From positions 336,468,539 through 336,532,538 of the forward strand of contig NC_133328.1 in NCBI RefSeq assembly GCF_042186555.1: a stretch of DNA of 64,000 bases, given 5' to 3'. Under the pieces are notes generated by a model that had not been told where the DNA came from, made no database searches, and worked only from the letters and a program-made list of their open reading frames with translations. Source of the DNA: Aquarana catesbeiana. Lineage: Eukaryota; Chordata; Amphibia; Anura; Ranidae. The position numbers and the translations under genes were made by a program. Positions within the stretch are counted from its first letter, which is position 1. The number at the start of each line of letters is the position of its first letter. Positions 12,835 to 23,649 of this stretch are shown one piece after another.

Positions 12835-13205
12835 TGACTCGGTTGAATTGATGATAGGCAACTCCTATCCTCATATTGATTAGTGGTTCCAAATTAATAA
12901 TAACTACTGCAGTAGGGAACAGACACAAAAGATACGCTCAGCATCTTTCCAAATTACTGTTCTGCTTTATTATGACGCAATTGAAGGTTTTTATGCACAT
13001 GATTACGTAGGTATCACATTAATATTACAATTGTACGTTTATGGTAACAAGGGGCGTTACATAGACAGGCTTATTCTAATCAGGACTCAAAAGAATGTAA
13101 ACATTTACTGAAAACATTATTAGTGCCGTGTGCACAGTGAGGGCAGTGTGCAATACATACAAAATAGAATACAATTATATACAGAACTTACAAATTTCCA
13201 TTACA
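12835..13205 (-). repeat. ERV 5' LTR
   Basis: Its length (371 bp) equals that of the copy at 8306-8676, and I found no mismatch when comparing them line by line. It is followed by the CACCC duplication at 13206-13210. Confidence 0.85.
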
Positions 13206-13599
13206 CACCCCAACGTATAATTTATGAGGCATAATGAGTCTTTTGAACGGTTCATTTTTTTCCAGAAGTTTTTGGAAAATGTGGAAAGAAATGAAAACGC
13301 ATTTTTTTTTTTTTTACACAAAGTTGTCTGTTTATAAGATATTTCCAACACATAGCATTTACATAGCAAAAATGACACCCCAAAATACATTCTGCCAATC
13401 CTTCTGAGTATGGCAATACCACATGTGTGAGACCCTTACACAGCCTGGCCACATACAGAGATCCAACATGCAAGGAACACCATCAGGTGTTCCAGGGACA
13501 CATAGCATGCACATACCAAGAATTACACCCCAAAATACATTATGCTGAGCAAAGAGAGACAAAAGATTACCTGTGGTTTTAGTAGTACAGTTGTCCACA

Positions 13600-14360
13600 G
13601 GAGGATAGCACTGGTCCAGGCAGCAGGCAGGGACTTGGTCAGCAACAGCGAACACAATTTTTCAGGCAGCAAGCAGAAATGCTGTCCATAGTCAGTACAG
13701 GCAGCAGTCAGGGATACTGTCCATAGGTCAGTGCAGTGCAGGGTCAGTGCAGGCAGAGATTGTCAGCAGTGCCAAAATATTGGTCTTGGTAGTAGGCAGG
13801 TACATGGTCCATGTGCTGTGGTCAGTGCGACAAACAGAGGCATGACGGCAGTAAGTCCGACAGGCAGTAGCTAGAAGCAGGGCCTCGTTCAGGACAGAAT
13901 GGGGACAGGGGTAGAGGCTTCTCCCACCCAAATCTCTTTGAAGCCTCCAAGTCTCCAGACCCTAATCTAGGAATGAGAAAACAAAGAAAATTGTTTTCTT
14001 CACCCAGAAAAACTATTCTGGAGCCCCTCACATATGTGAGACCCCTGTGTTGGATCCCACTAGTCCAGTTGCAGGGTACAAGATCAGTCCAAGAGGCAGG
14101 CAAGAGGCATGGTCAAACAGTCCAAGGTCAGTTCCAGATCAGGCAGAGGTATGTACAGAATCGTTAGGCAGAAGCATGGTCGAATAACAGTCCAGGGTCA
14201 GTTCCAGATCAGGCAGAGGTAAGTACAGAATCGTTAGGCAGAAGCATGGTCGAATAACAGTCCAGGGTCACTTCCAGATTAGGCAGCGGTATGTACAAAA
14301 TCGGCAGGCAGAAGCGTGGTCGAATAACAAGCCAGGGTCAGTTACAGAGCAGCCAGTGGC
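13600..14360. repeat. Degenerate tandem repeats, ~77-bp unit
   Basis: The clearest copies begin near 14113, 14189, 14266 and 14333 and share GTCCAGGGTCAGTTCCAGA, AGGCAGAGGTA, ACAGAATCGTTAGGCAGAAG and CATGGTCGAATAACA. Looser copies with TCAGTGCAGGCAG phrases extend back to 13600. The array lies just 3' of the piggyBac transposase pseudogene. Confidence 0.65.
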
Positions 14361-14389
14361 ATAAGGGGTGTGAAGGCAGGAACTGAGGA

Positions 14390-14435
14390 TTACGTTTACC
14401 ATACTTCACTAATAATTTAGTAAAGTATGGTAACG
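14390..14435. repeat. Short inverted repeat at the transposase 3' end
   Basis: TTACCATACTT and AAGTATGGTAA face each other around a loop of about 17 nt, overlapping the probable transposase stop codon region. It could form a hairpin in RNA; any function is unknown. Confidence 0.4.
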
Positions 14436-16246
14436 GCAGAAACATTCACCTATGCAGAGGCCTGGTTGGGAAGGACATTGTGCACAATAATAAGATGTGT
14501 CTCTTCTAACTCCTGCTCTGGTACACACCTTACATCTTTTTTGACGTCTTTGGCCTGTTGGTTTGGGAGGGAGTTTAGCTGGAAAGTGGCATTCGGAGAG
14601 TCGACTAACAACATCTGATTAGATGTTTTCTGGTGGGCCGTTCCGGAATATAAGGGCAGTGTAAATTTCCTCCTGGTAGCCAAGGAAGGGTTGGGGGTTT
14701 TGGGTGGAGTTGCGGTAAATTATATAGGAATTGAATATGGCCAATTGAAAAAAATAAATTGCTACTTTTTTGTACCAATGGTATGTCCGTCTTGTGGCAA
14801 GGTATGGTTCCAACATTTGATCGTTGAAGTCGACTCCCCCCATAAACAAATTGTATTCATGGATGCATGTTGGTTTCTGGATGGGGCCATTCCTTCTGGG
14901 GATTTCCACATAGGTGTTATTGTGGATGGAAGACAACATGTACACATCCCTTCTGTCCCTCCACTTCACTGCCAGAATCTCTTTGTTACGCAGACTTGCC
15001 GTTTCTACTTTTCTCAACTTCTTATTAACAAGACTTTGAGGAAAGCCCTTCTGATTCTTTTTTACGGTGCCACATGCTGGCGTCTTCTTCCGATGAAGGT
15101 TGTGGAACAGGGGCAGAGAAGTGTAGAAGTTGACTACATACAGGTGGTATCCTTTGTCGTGTAGGGGGTATATGAGGTCCCAAACAACTTTCCCGCTGGA
15201 TCCCAAGTAGTCCGGGCAATTAGGGGGCTGCAGCTGGGTGTCCTTCCCTTCGTACACTATGAAGGAATGCGTGTGCCCTGTGGCTCGGTCACATAGTTTG
15301 TACACCTTCACCCCATAACGGGCCCTTTTGCTGGGGATAAATTGCTTAATTTTAAGCCTGCCGCTAAATTTAACAAGGGACTCATCCACACATATGTGTT
15401 GATCTGGGGTGAACAGCTGAGGGAATACTTCAGAAAAATAATTTAATATTGGCCGAATTTTGTAAAGCCTGTCATAATTTGGATCATTTCGGGGAGGGCA
15501 CTGGGTATTGTCGCTGAAATGTAGGAACCTCATTATCATCAGATACCTGGTTCTGGGCATTACCGCGGAGAAGAGCGGCATGTGGTGGAGGGGGTGGGTT
15601 GACCAATAGGAACGGAATTCGTTTTTTTTGGTGAGCGCCATATTAAATGTGAGGCCCAAAAGACCTTGAACTCCTCCACTGTCAGGTCTCTCCACTCATA
15701 GGGAGGGGCATAGTATGATGTGGGATTTTGCAAAATAAATTGCTGTGCATACAGGTTGCACTGGGTAACAATTGACGCCAACATGTCCTTCGTAAAAATT
15801 AAATAAAAAAAATGAATTGGGGTAAAATTCTCTGTATCCACCTGGATTCCTGGCTGGGCAGGGAAAGGGGGAACGCTAGCTTCTTCTGAATTAGGAGGAA
15901 GCCACAAGGGGTTCTGGAGGGCATAGGGAAGGCTGGCATAGGACCTAACCCTTTGGGGCTGAGGTGACACCCCACTGGTACTTGGCCTTTATTGCCGAGG
16001 CACTGCGGTGCTGGTGGATGGCACTGCGGTGCTGGTGGATGCCACTGCCTCCTCACTAGAACGCCTTTGTTTAGCGGCCCGAGTTTCTTCCTCCTCTGAG
16101 TCTGTTCCACTACTGAGGACTGACTTGTAATTTACGTCAGAATCCGAATTGGAAAGGCAATCCGAAAAAGAGAGCTCCCCGTTGCTCTCGTTGGCCGTGG
16201 AAAGAATTTGGTATGCCTCCTAGGCGGAAAAGCTTTTTTTGGACAT
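14409..16246 (-). pseudogene. piggyBac-type transposase, broken
   Basis: Reading starts at an ATG at 16246 (MSKKSFSA), followed at once by a TAG stop (about 16219-16221) and an acidic N-terminus. The DDE region begins near 15820 (ENFTPIHFF) and changes frame near 15650. The long frame 15695-14619 (358 aa) holds most of the catalytic domain, including CVDESLVKFSGR and MGGVDFNDQ. The family block Y-V-D-N-F-Y-T reads YVVNFYT here, so a catalytic-type Asp is Val (codon GTC at 15132-15134, one base from GAC). A further frameshift near 14620 separates the C-terminal Cys-rich zinc-binding tail (CKVC, CAQCPSQPGLC) at about 14440-14540. The total of about 600 codons fits the family. It cannot make an active enzyme as it stands. 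Confidence 0.88.
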
Positions 16247-16258
16247 GGCTGCTGGTGG

Positions 16259-17083
16259 TTATGAGATTGCACAGGTGTGTGCTAAGCCTGCACTGATGAG
16301 GTGGCACTGATTGATGGCACAGATGTGCACTGATGAGGCGGCACAGATGGGCACTGATCGCACAGATGGGCACTGATGAGGCGGCACAGATGGGCACTGA
16401 TCGCACAGATGGGCACTGATGAGGCGGCACAGATGGGCACTGATCGCACAGATGGGCACTGATGAGGCGGCACAAATGGGCACTGATGAGGCAGCACAGA
16501 TGGGCACTTAGGCAGCACAGATGGGCACTGAGGAAGCAGCACAGATGTGCACTGATTGATTGCACAGATTTACACTAATGAGGCGGCACAGGTGGGCACA
16601 GATATGCACTGATGTGGCACTGGTGAGGTGGCACAGATGGGCACTGATGAGGCGGCACAGATGGGCACTGATAAGGCAGTACAGATGGGCAGTGATAAGG
16701 CGGCACAGATGGGCACTGAGGAGGCGGCACAGATGTGCACTGATTGCACAGATGTGCACTGAGGCGGCACAGATGGGCACTGATTGGTACAGATGGGCAC
16801 TGATGAGGTGGCACAGATGGGCACTGATGAGATGGCACAGATAGGCACTAATGAGGTGGCACAGATGGGCACTGATGAGTTGGCACAGATGTGCACTAAT
16901 TGCACAGATGTGCACTGATTGCAGATGGCCACTGATGGGCACAGACGGGCACTGATGGGCACAGAGGGGCACAGGTGGGCACGGATGGCACAGATGATGC
17001 ACTGATGGCACAAGTGGGCACTGATGCACACAGGTGGGTACAGATGGCACTAGATAGATGTCACTGCGGGCACTGTTGGGCAC
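16259..17083. repeat. Minisatellite with GCACAGATGGGCACTGAT core
   Basis: Units of about 18-33 bp repeat the core GCACAGATGGGCACTGAT with an optional GAGGCG spacer for 0.8 kb. They lie directly upstream of the transposase start, where a promoter would be. The Cys/Ser/His-rich open frames on the minus strand are translations of this repeat. Confidence 0.85.
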
Positions 17084-17178
17084 TTTTTGGGCACACTTTG
17101 CTTTTATACTTTCAAAAATTTACTCACAGAAGTTCTCTCTCCTCACACGCTGTCTCTGTGTGAAGAGAGAGAGCCGGC

Positions 17179-17274
17179 AATGAGAGATGATCAAATTGTT
17201 TACATTTCAGATCATCTCTCATTGGAGGTGGCGATCGCGCTGTAAACGGCCGCTGTGATTGGCCGTTTACAGCG
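17179..17274. repeat. Two adjacent hairpins near the piggyBac right end
   Basis: AATGAGAGATGATC (17179-17192) pairs with GATCATCTCTCATT (17210-17223). CGCTGTAAACGGCC (17238-17251) pairs with GGCCGTTTACAGCG (17261-17274). Subterminal inverted repeats are common in such transposons and could be transposase contact sites. Confidence 0.55.
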
Positions 17275-17410
17275 TCTGTGATTGGCTGTGTCCAAGGGAC
17301 ATGGCCAACACAGATTTTCCCCAAGGCGCGCTCATGAGAGCGTGCTGGGAACGAGCAAAGGGGACATAGACGTAGTCCCGCGTTGTTGCCATCATTTGGC
17401 AATGGCCCGG

Positions 17411-17685
17411 CTCTGAAGAGGATAAAGTCCCACAGCCCCTCTCTTTTTTCAAACATACCAGGGATGGAGGTATATGAACTATCATAGTTATTTCCTCATA
17501 TAAAGTCCCAATCTCTTTTCTTGTTCTCATAGTATCCCTGTTGTACAAAACAGCACCACAATTATTCCAGATATTTCAGTTGACCCTCACCTTTTGAAAG
17601 ATTCTAGAACACAAGTCTGCTATAAACTCCTCACTCATTGGTATAGGATTCGGGCCTAAGGGGCTGCATTTTTCCAATCTACATC
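17411..17685. other. Unclassified noncoding sequence
   Basis: No gene or clear repeat is recognised between the piggyBac end and the next dispersed repeat. Confidence 0.3.
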
Positions 17686-18780
17686 ACCACTAGGGATTGG
17701 CCAAACCCCCCCCCCCCCCGGTTAGGTTTGCAACAGAACATACCAAACAGGCAAAATATTTGGCAGAACACACGAACACCATTAAAGTTTATGGGAATCG
17801 AACATGAATAATCAAAAGTGCTCATTTTAAAGGCTTATATGCAAGTTATTGTCATAAAAAGTGTTTGAGGACCTGGGTCCTGCCCCAGGGGAAATGTATC
17901 AATGCAATTTTTTTTTTAAAAGGCCGTTTTTTCGGGAGCAGTGATTTTTTTAATGCTTAAAGTGAAACAATAAAAATTAAATATTCCTTTAAATGTCGTG
18001 CCTGGGTGTGTCTATAGTATGCCTGTAAAGTGGCTAATTTTTTCTCGTGTTTAGAACAGTACCACAGCAAAATGACATTTCTAAAGGAAAAATTGTCATC
18101 TAAAACTGATTGTGGCTGTAATGAATTGTCGGGTTTCAGCAATATAGATAAAAATCATTGAAAAAAAGAGCATGGATCCCCCCCAGTCCACTACCAGGCC
18201 CTTTGGGTCTGGTATGAATATTAAGGGGAACCCTGAACCAAAATTTTTTAAAAAATTGCGTGGGGGTCCTCCTAAAATCCATACCAGGCCCTTCGGGTCT
18301 GATATGGAAATTAAGGGGAACCCTGCGCCAATTTTTTTTTAAAAATGGCGTTGGGGTCCCTCTCAAAACCCATTCCAGACCCTTCAGGTCTGGTATGGAT
18401 TTTAAGGGGAACCCTGCGCCAAAATAAAAAATGGCGTAGGGTCGCCCTCAAAATCCATACCAGACCCTTATCCAAGCACGCAACCTGCCAGGACGCAGGA
18501 AAAGAGGGGGACAAGAGAGCGCCCCCCCTTCCTGGACCATACCAGGCCACATGCCCTCAACATGGGGAGGGTGCTTTGGGGTTGCTCCCCAAAGCACCTT
18601 GTCCCCATGTTGATGGGGACAAGGGCCTCATCCCCACACCTCTTGCCCAGTGGTTGTGGGGTATGTGGGCGTGGGCTTATCGGAATCTGGAAGCCCCTTT
18701 AACAAGGGGACCCCCAGATCCCAGCCTCCCCCCTGTGTGAAATGGTAATGGGGTACGATGCACCCCTACCATTTCACAGA
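17686..18780. repeat. Dispersed ~1.1-kb repeat, copy 1
   Basis: This copy matches 22483-23640 over most of its length, sharing TTTTAAAGGCTTATATGCAAG, GTCATAAAAAGTGTTTG, CCTGGGTCCTGCCCCAGGGG, TTTTTCGGGAGCAGTGAT and AATGACATTTCTAAAGG. A C-run lies at 17706-17719. Inside, 18165-18470 holds about four units of roughly 80 bp with the phrase CAGGCCCTTCGGGTCTG. I recognise no coding domain, so its class is open. Confidence 0.75.
18165..18470. repeat. Four ~80-bp tandem units inside dispersed repeat
   Basis: Each unit reads roughly CCATACCAGACCCTTCGGGT, then TGGTATGGATTTTAAGGGGA, ACCCTGCGCCAAAA and a poly-T/A block before GGCGTGGGGTC. The copies differ by scattered substitutions. Confidence 0.65.
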
Positions 18781-18839
18781 AAAGGTGTCAAAATGGTAAA
18801 AAAGACGATAGCCGGTTTTTGACAATTCCTTTATTAACA

Positions 18840-18990
18840 ATTTTTTTTTTTTCCCCCGCTTCTTCCTCCATCTTCTTCTGGTCTTCCTTCAGTTTTCTCC
18901 TTCTTTCTCCATCTTCTTCTTCCCCTGCTTCTTCCTCCATCTTCCTCTGCTTCTTCCTCTGGTCTTCTCCATCTTCCTCCTAGATCTCGC
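18840..18990. repeat. CTT/TCC-rich low-complexity tract
   Basis: A T-run is followed by about 130 bp of CTTCTTCCTCCATCTTC-type sequence, almost entirely pyrimidine on the plus strand. Confidence 0.65.
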
Positions 18991-18999
18991 ATTAAACAC

Positions 19000-20305
19000 T
19001 ACCTACATCATGGTGCTCCCAAAACCAGACAAAAATCCGTAAGAAGTTGGCAATTATAGACCCATATCCCTCATTAACAAGGACCTGAAGATACTCACAA
19101 AGATTTTACCCAACCATCTAGACTCTTTCATAGGTCGCTACATTCATAAGGACCAGGTGGGATTCATCCCAGGCAGACAGGGCCCGGACCAGTCCAGAAG
19201 GGCCATAGATGTAATCTCCATTCTTCAATCTAACTGGGATAAGGGTCCTAAACAGAAAGGAATGATACTCTCTCTCAACTTACACAAGGCATTTGATTCT
19301 GTTGAGTGGCCATACATGTTTTCACTATTTGAACACTGGGGTTTTGGCCAATGATTCATGGGTATTCTTCACGCTCTATATTCCTCCCCAGAAGCAATGA
19401 TCTGTATCCAGGGTCATTACTTACCCCTATGCTTCCGAGAATGCCACCTTTGGTTTACCATGTCCCACATATGGTGGGAATGCCCATGAATAAGGCAATT
19501 TTGGAAACAGATATTTAACTTGATCTACAAAATCACTGACTGTCTACTTCCTAGAACCCAAACCATCGCCCTCTTGAACGATGACTTGCCAAAGACTTGA
19601 CACAAACACACCCATAAATTAATTCACTTCATTCTGACTGGTGCCAAAATAACCATTGCTAAAGCATGGAAGCAACCCAGGGTCTCCCTTGCAGCCACCA
19701 CCCATAAAATTTCATGGATTATGACCCAAGAAAAATTATCCAGCATATTAACAGACTCTACATCCAAATTTGAAGCTATTTGGGAACCCTGGTCGCGATT
19801 TGTCGGGATCCCCATTACTACGATACCCCAGGCTCTCAATTCCTCTTCAATCCCTTCCAGGTGATTGGCCTCCTTGCCCCCTCCCTCTCACCTCTTTCTT
19901 TTCTTCTCTTCTTTCTCTTTCCTATCAACTCTTCAGTTGAGTTAATCTTGTACAGACAATTTTTACCTAATTCAGTTCTCTAGGTGTTACAGACTCCTCA
20001 CCTTCTGGTCGGTCTTACTAATTGTTACAGATCCTCCCCACCTGTCGCAGGGGGTGAGGGAGCCCCCCCAGGGCACAATATGCTCCCATTAGGGGTGCCT
20101 CCCGGGGGCCTCCTCTCTTCTCTAGCTTTCCTCCATATCTCAATGATGACAGTGAGTGAACCTAACTATGCGGTTGTTAGCTAGACTGTACCAATTTGCT
20201 ACCTTTTTATATACTGTTCAAGATGTGTCATTTGCATATAAATATAGCAAATTATTTCTGTCTCAACTTTGTGTTCATATCAATAAAAACTTTCTGAAAG
20301 AAAAT
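19000..20305 (+). pseudogene. L1-like LINE ORF2 with internal deletion
   Basis: The plus strand from about 19005 reads VLPKPDKNP, then NYRPISLINKDLKILTKIL, DQVGFIPGRQ and LHKAFDSVEWPYMF. These are the N-terminal blocks of an L1-type reverse transcriptase. After LYSSPEAMICIQG (about 19414) it jumps to the C-terminal zinc-knuckle region, MSHIWWECP..RQFW (about 19458-19507), then to a tail ending near 19810. The RT catalytic core with the DD motif is missing. The 3' end carries CAATAAAAACTTTCTGAAAG at about 20281-20300. Stops are present. It is a 5'-truncated, internally deleted, dead copy. Confidence 0.75.
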
Positions 20306-21174
20306 GAATGCACTGTTCCGATTTGCACAAAAATTCCACTTACGAACAATCCTACAGTCCCTATTGTGGGACCCAGGGACCTCCTGTATCCTGTATAGAG
20401 CCTTCAGATACTGAATAAGAACAGAGACTGGAAATTAACCTCACTATTCATATAGTTAAATAATAAATAATATATCAGGTTGAAAAAAACACACATGTCC
20501 ATGAAGTAACAAGTAAAAACGGTATCCTCAAAATCCAATATCTTCAGGGGATATAGTGGAAGGCAAAAAACCCTTGCAACAGTAAATATAAAATGTAAGG
20601 TCCAGTGTTCTCCATCAGGAAAGAGATTCTTTCATGATCCCCAAGGCAAATGGAGAACTCTCTGGATCAGAATTCTGCAGTGGTATTTATGTATTGTTAA
20701 GAGAACCCATTTTTTATTTTTTGCATTTATAAACACCTTTAGCTTTGTGGAAACAAATTATGAAGTCAGCTAGAACCAGCTCCTGTGGAAGACTATTCCA
20801 CGTGTTTACAGCTTTTATAAAAAAGAACCCCTTTCTGTATGTAGAAGCTAATCATCTTTTACTTCACTTGAGGATATCAAAAGCAGGAGATAGTGTATGT
20901 CCTCAAACACTTCAACACATTTCTAGCACATATCTCCTACCTTCAGCTTCTCTCTTCCTGCTGTGGCTCACCCATCAACTATTAACAGCAATTACTGGTT
21001 GTCAAAAAGACTTCTGATAATTTCTATGCATTATAATGTAGGAGTGGCTGTCAAAATGCAACCCTTTTTTTGTGTAAAATGACACTTGCAGAGAGTCAGA
21101 TTCTGTTTTCAACTGTCCATTGAGTTTTCTATATGGAACATTAATGTATTAAAATAGGATAATTGTATCTATCC
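20306..21174. other. No gene recognised
   Basis: The sequence is AT-rich, with possible old LINE-tail sequence around 20700-20900. I see no open frame with a recognisable domain. Confidence 0.3.
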
Positions 21175-21632
21175 TTAAAATGATTGTAAAGACTTGTGTT
21201 TTTTTTTTTCTTTAAATCACACACGTTATACTTACCTGCTCTGTACAATGGTTTTGCACAGAGCAGCCCAGATCCTCCTCTTCTCGGGTCCCTTGCTGGC
21301 TCACCTGGCCCGTCCCTACTGTCGAGTGCCCCCACAGCAAGCAGTTTGCTATGGGAGCACCTGAGCTGAGCCGCAGCTTCCTGTGTACATTCAGACATGG
21401 AGCCGCAGTTCGGCCCTGACCTTTTCACTCCTGATTGGCTAACTAATTTTTATTGACAGCAGCGGGAGCCAATGGCACTGCTGCTGTGTCTCAGACAATC
21501 AGGAGGGATGACCAAGGCACTCGTGCACACTGCTGGGCTGAGATGGGGCTCTTGTAAGTATTAGGAGGGCTGAGGGGGGCTAATGAATAGAAGGCATTAC
21601 GTTAAAAAACCTTCTGCCTTTACAGAAAAGTG
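21175..21632. mobile_element. TTAA-type MITE (AAGTGGTTGTAAAG family), 3'-truncated
   Basis: It begins at TTAA with AATGATTGTAAAGAC and is homologous in inverted orientation to the MITE at 30559-31040. Shared blocks include TTATACTTACCTG, GCACAGAGCAG and TCGGGTCCCTTGCTGGC. The far end (CCTTCTGCCTTTAC) lacks a clean terminal repeat. Confidence 0.65.
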
Positions 21633-22482
21633 TATTAATTCAGTAAGGCTAAATTTGCCTCATAGCTGAAGCCACTTATTCATTTATCTGACTCCTCTAT
21701 GCAGTCTTTTTAGTGTCACAAATTTCCTGTTGTGAACTGATTATCCAAACTGGACTGCAAATTCAAGATCCTATTAAATAGGGGCAAGATTATGTACAAG
21801 AGGTTACAGTAATAAACTTGTCCCCCCACATGAGTTGGATGGTGGGCTTTGTTCTAATAACCTGTGAAATAATTGTGAGTTATAGCAGGGATAGCATAGT
21901 GGCAGCCTGATTCTGGTCCATCCCGTTGGTTATCTGGCAATATGCTATGGTTCTCTTCTTTATAATCATCGCTGCATCCCTCATGGAGTGACAGTTGAAA
22001 GTACAACAATACCCAACCACCTGCCCCAGAAAGCATTTTGGTTTGTCAGGGCATTTTATTTAAAGGTTATTCAGCTAGCTTAAAGCATTTTTCTTCAATG
22101 CTTAAAAAAACTGAGTGTAACATTAGAGTTTGTCATTCAAGCAATAGTGCCATACAAAAGAATAATGATAAAGAGTACTTAAAGTGGTTCATAAACAAAA
22201 ATAACAAGATACCATACAAGGTAGAGCTGAATGCCAAAATACAAACACATACAGTATATGTGGACAGCCCTGATTCGTGGGGATAATCATGCTTAAGAGC
22301 TCCTCAGTACTAGAAATGCAAAACAGTCTATTGGACTTTAACAGTTCAGGTGAGTATTTTGGAAGATAGAAAAGCAAAGAAAGAGAAAGAGGGGGAGGAG
22401 GGGAATCAGAGGATCCAATGGTGGTAACAGCGAACCTATTGTTGGCTAGGAGAGCCACTGGGTATTCGCACAGGTCATGATT
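21633..22482. other. Low-copy noncoding sequence
   Basis: No gene or repeat family is recognised. A purine-rich stretch (AAGAAAGAGAAAGAGGGGG) lies at about 22377-22396. Confidence 0.35.
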
Positions 22483-23640
22483 AGGGATGGGCGAACGGTT
22501 CGGCCCAAACTTTGGTTGTTTGGCCGTTCGGCGAACAACGAACATTATGCGGTGTTCGTGGCAAATTTGAAAGCCGCAGAACACCGTTAAAGTCTATATT
22601 AGCAAAAGTGCAAATTTTAAAGGCTTATATGCAAGTTATTGTCATAAAAAGTGTTTGGGGACCTGGGTCCTGCCCCAGGGGACATGTATCAATGCAATTT
22701 TTTTTTTAAACGTCCGTTTTTTCGGGAGCAGTGATATTTTTAATGCTTAAAGTAAAACAATAAAAATGAAATATTCCTTTAAATATCATTCTGGGGGGTG
22801 TTTATAGTATGCCTGTAAAGTGGTGCATTTTTCCAGTGTTTAGAACAGTACGGCAGCAAAATGACATTTCTAAAGGTAAAATTGTCATTTAAAACTGAGC
22901 GTGGCTGTAATGAATTGTCAGGTCTCGGAAATATAGATAAAACTAATTGAAAAAACTGCATGGGTTCACCCCCAGTCCATTATCAGCCCCTTTGGGTCTG
23001 GTATGAATATTAAGGGGAACCCTGAACCAAAAAAAAAAATTGCGTCGAGGTCCCCCCAAAATCCATACCAGGCCCCTCAGGCCATTAAAAAAAAAATGGC
23101 ATAGGGTCCGCCTAAAATCCAAAAATATCAGACCCTTATCCGAGTACACAACCTGGCAGGCCGCAGGAAAAGAGGAGGGATGAGAGAGCCCCCGTGGCAT
23201 CAGAGGGGGGCGTGATCACCTGTTTGCATTACTGGGTGACCCGGCCCTCAGCTATATAACAGCTGTCACCAAGAAGAAGCATCACTCGGCGGGGGCCTCC
23301 CATGGAGGTGGAACTGTTGCGGCCTTTTTTTTCTCTTTTTCGGTCCATCGGGTGGCATGAATTTATATTGCTGAACATTTTTATTTTTTAATAAAAGGAC
23401 TTGTCCCAAGCTGCCTCTTTTCTTTTTTACCATTTTGACACTTTTTTTGTAAAATGGTGGAGGGGTACAATGTACCCCGTTACTAATACACATAGGGGGG
23501 CCGGGATCTGGGGGTCCCCTTGTTAAAGGGGGCTTTAAGATTCTGATAAGCCCCCCGCCTACATACCACCACAACCACTGGGCAAGGGTTGTAGGGATGA
23601 GGCCCTTGTCCCCATAAACATGGGAACAAGGTGCTTTGGG
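22483..23640. repeat. Dispersed ~1.1-kb repeat, copy 2
   Basis: It starts GGGATGGGCGAACGGTTCGG and has an internal near-palindrome of GTTCG/CGAAC motifs. It then matches copy 1 (17686-18780) block by block, including the C-run-free core and the ATTAAGGGGAACCCTGAACC units. Copy 1 lacks the same clean start. Confidence 0.75.
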
Positions 23641-23649
23641 GTTAGACTA

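Larger units (their letters stand above)
8306..13205 (-). mobile_element. Endogenous retrovirus with matching LTRs, env-less
   Basis: The element is bounded by two 371-bp direct repeats that start TGACTCGG and end CATTACA on the plus strand, with the 5-bp duplication CACCC at 8301-8305 and 13206-13210. Removing the element and one duplication restores the tandem-repeat sequence CTAACACCCCAACG, so the insertion is exact. A purine tract next to the left LTR sets the orientation as minus. The 4.16-kb interior is shorter than a full retrovirus and holds only degenerate pol-like blocks; I recognise no env and no clear gag. Confidence 0.85.
6600..13560. repeat. Tandem array of ~391-bp units (interrupted by ERV)
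   Basis: The ACCACATGTGTG block recurs at 6946, 7332, 7723, 8114 (there ACCACAGGTGTG) and, after the 4.9-kb ERV, 13418, giving spacings of 386, 391, 391 and about 399 bp. Each unit carries CCATTTTGGAAAG, TTTTTCCAGAAGTTTTT, ATATTTCCAACACATAGC and CTCCTGAGTA blocks. The two central units are almost identical, pointing to recent unequal exchange. The array occupies the transposase-distal end of the piggyBac element. Open frames such as those near 7515 and 7906 are repeats of each other and not genes. Confidence 0.8.
6210..17410 (-). mobile_element. piggyBac-type DNA transposon, disrupted by nested retrovirus
   Basis: The left end (CCAC..CTTACTGGGCAC, preceded by ATAA, a decayed TTAA) matches the left end of the TTAA-flanked MITE at 63635 over about 200 bp, including the CACACTTTGAATGACAATT block. 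The minus-strand piggyBac transposase pseudogene at 14409-16246 lies inside. On the transposase-upstream side are a minisatellite and two hairpins (17179-17274). The right terminus is not sharp: the sequence resembles MITE ends until about 17410, then no TTAA is found. A 4.9-kb endogenous retrovirus is inserted within, so the original element was about 6.3 kb. It is unlikely to be autonomous. Confidence 0.6.

Noticed and set aside
12831..12850. Assignment of a specific tRNA to the ERV primer site
   Set aside because: TGGCGAGC is in the right place, but the following bases do not clearly match a tRNA 3' end that I can recall with confidence.
16508..17083. Cys/His/Ser-rich 191-aa minus-strand frame resembling a zinc-binding repeat protein
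   Set aside because: It is the minisatellite read in frame; several frames on both strands give equally regular peptides.
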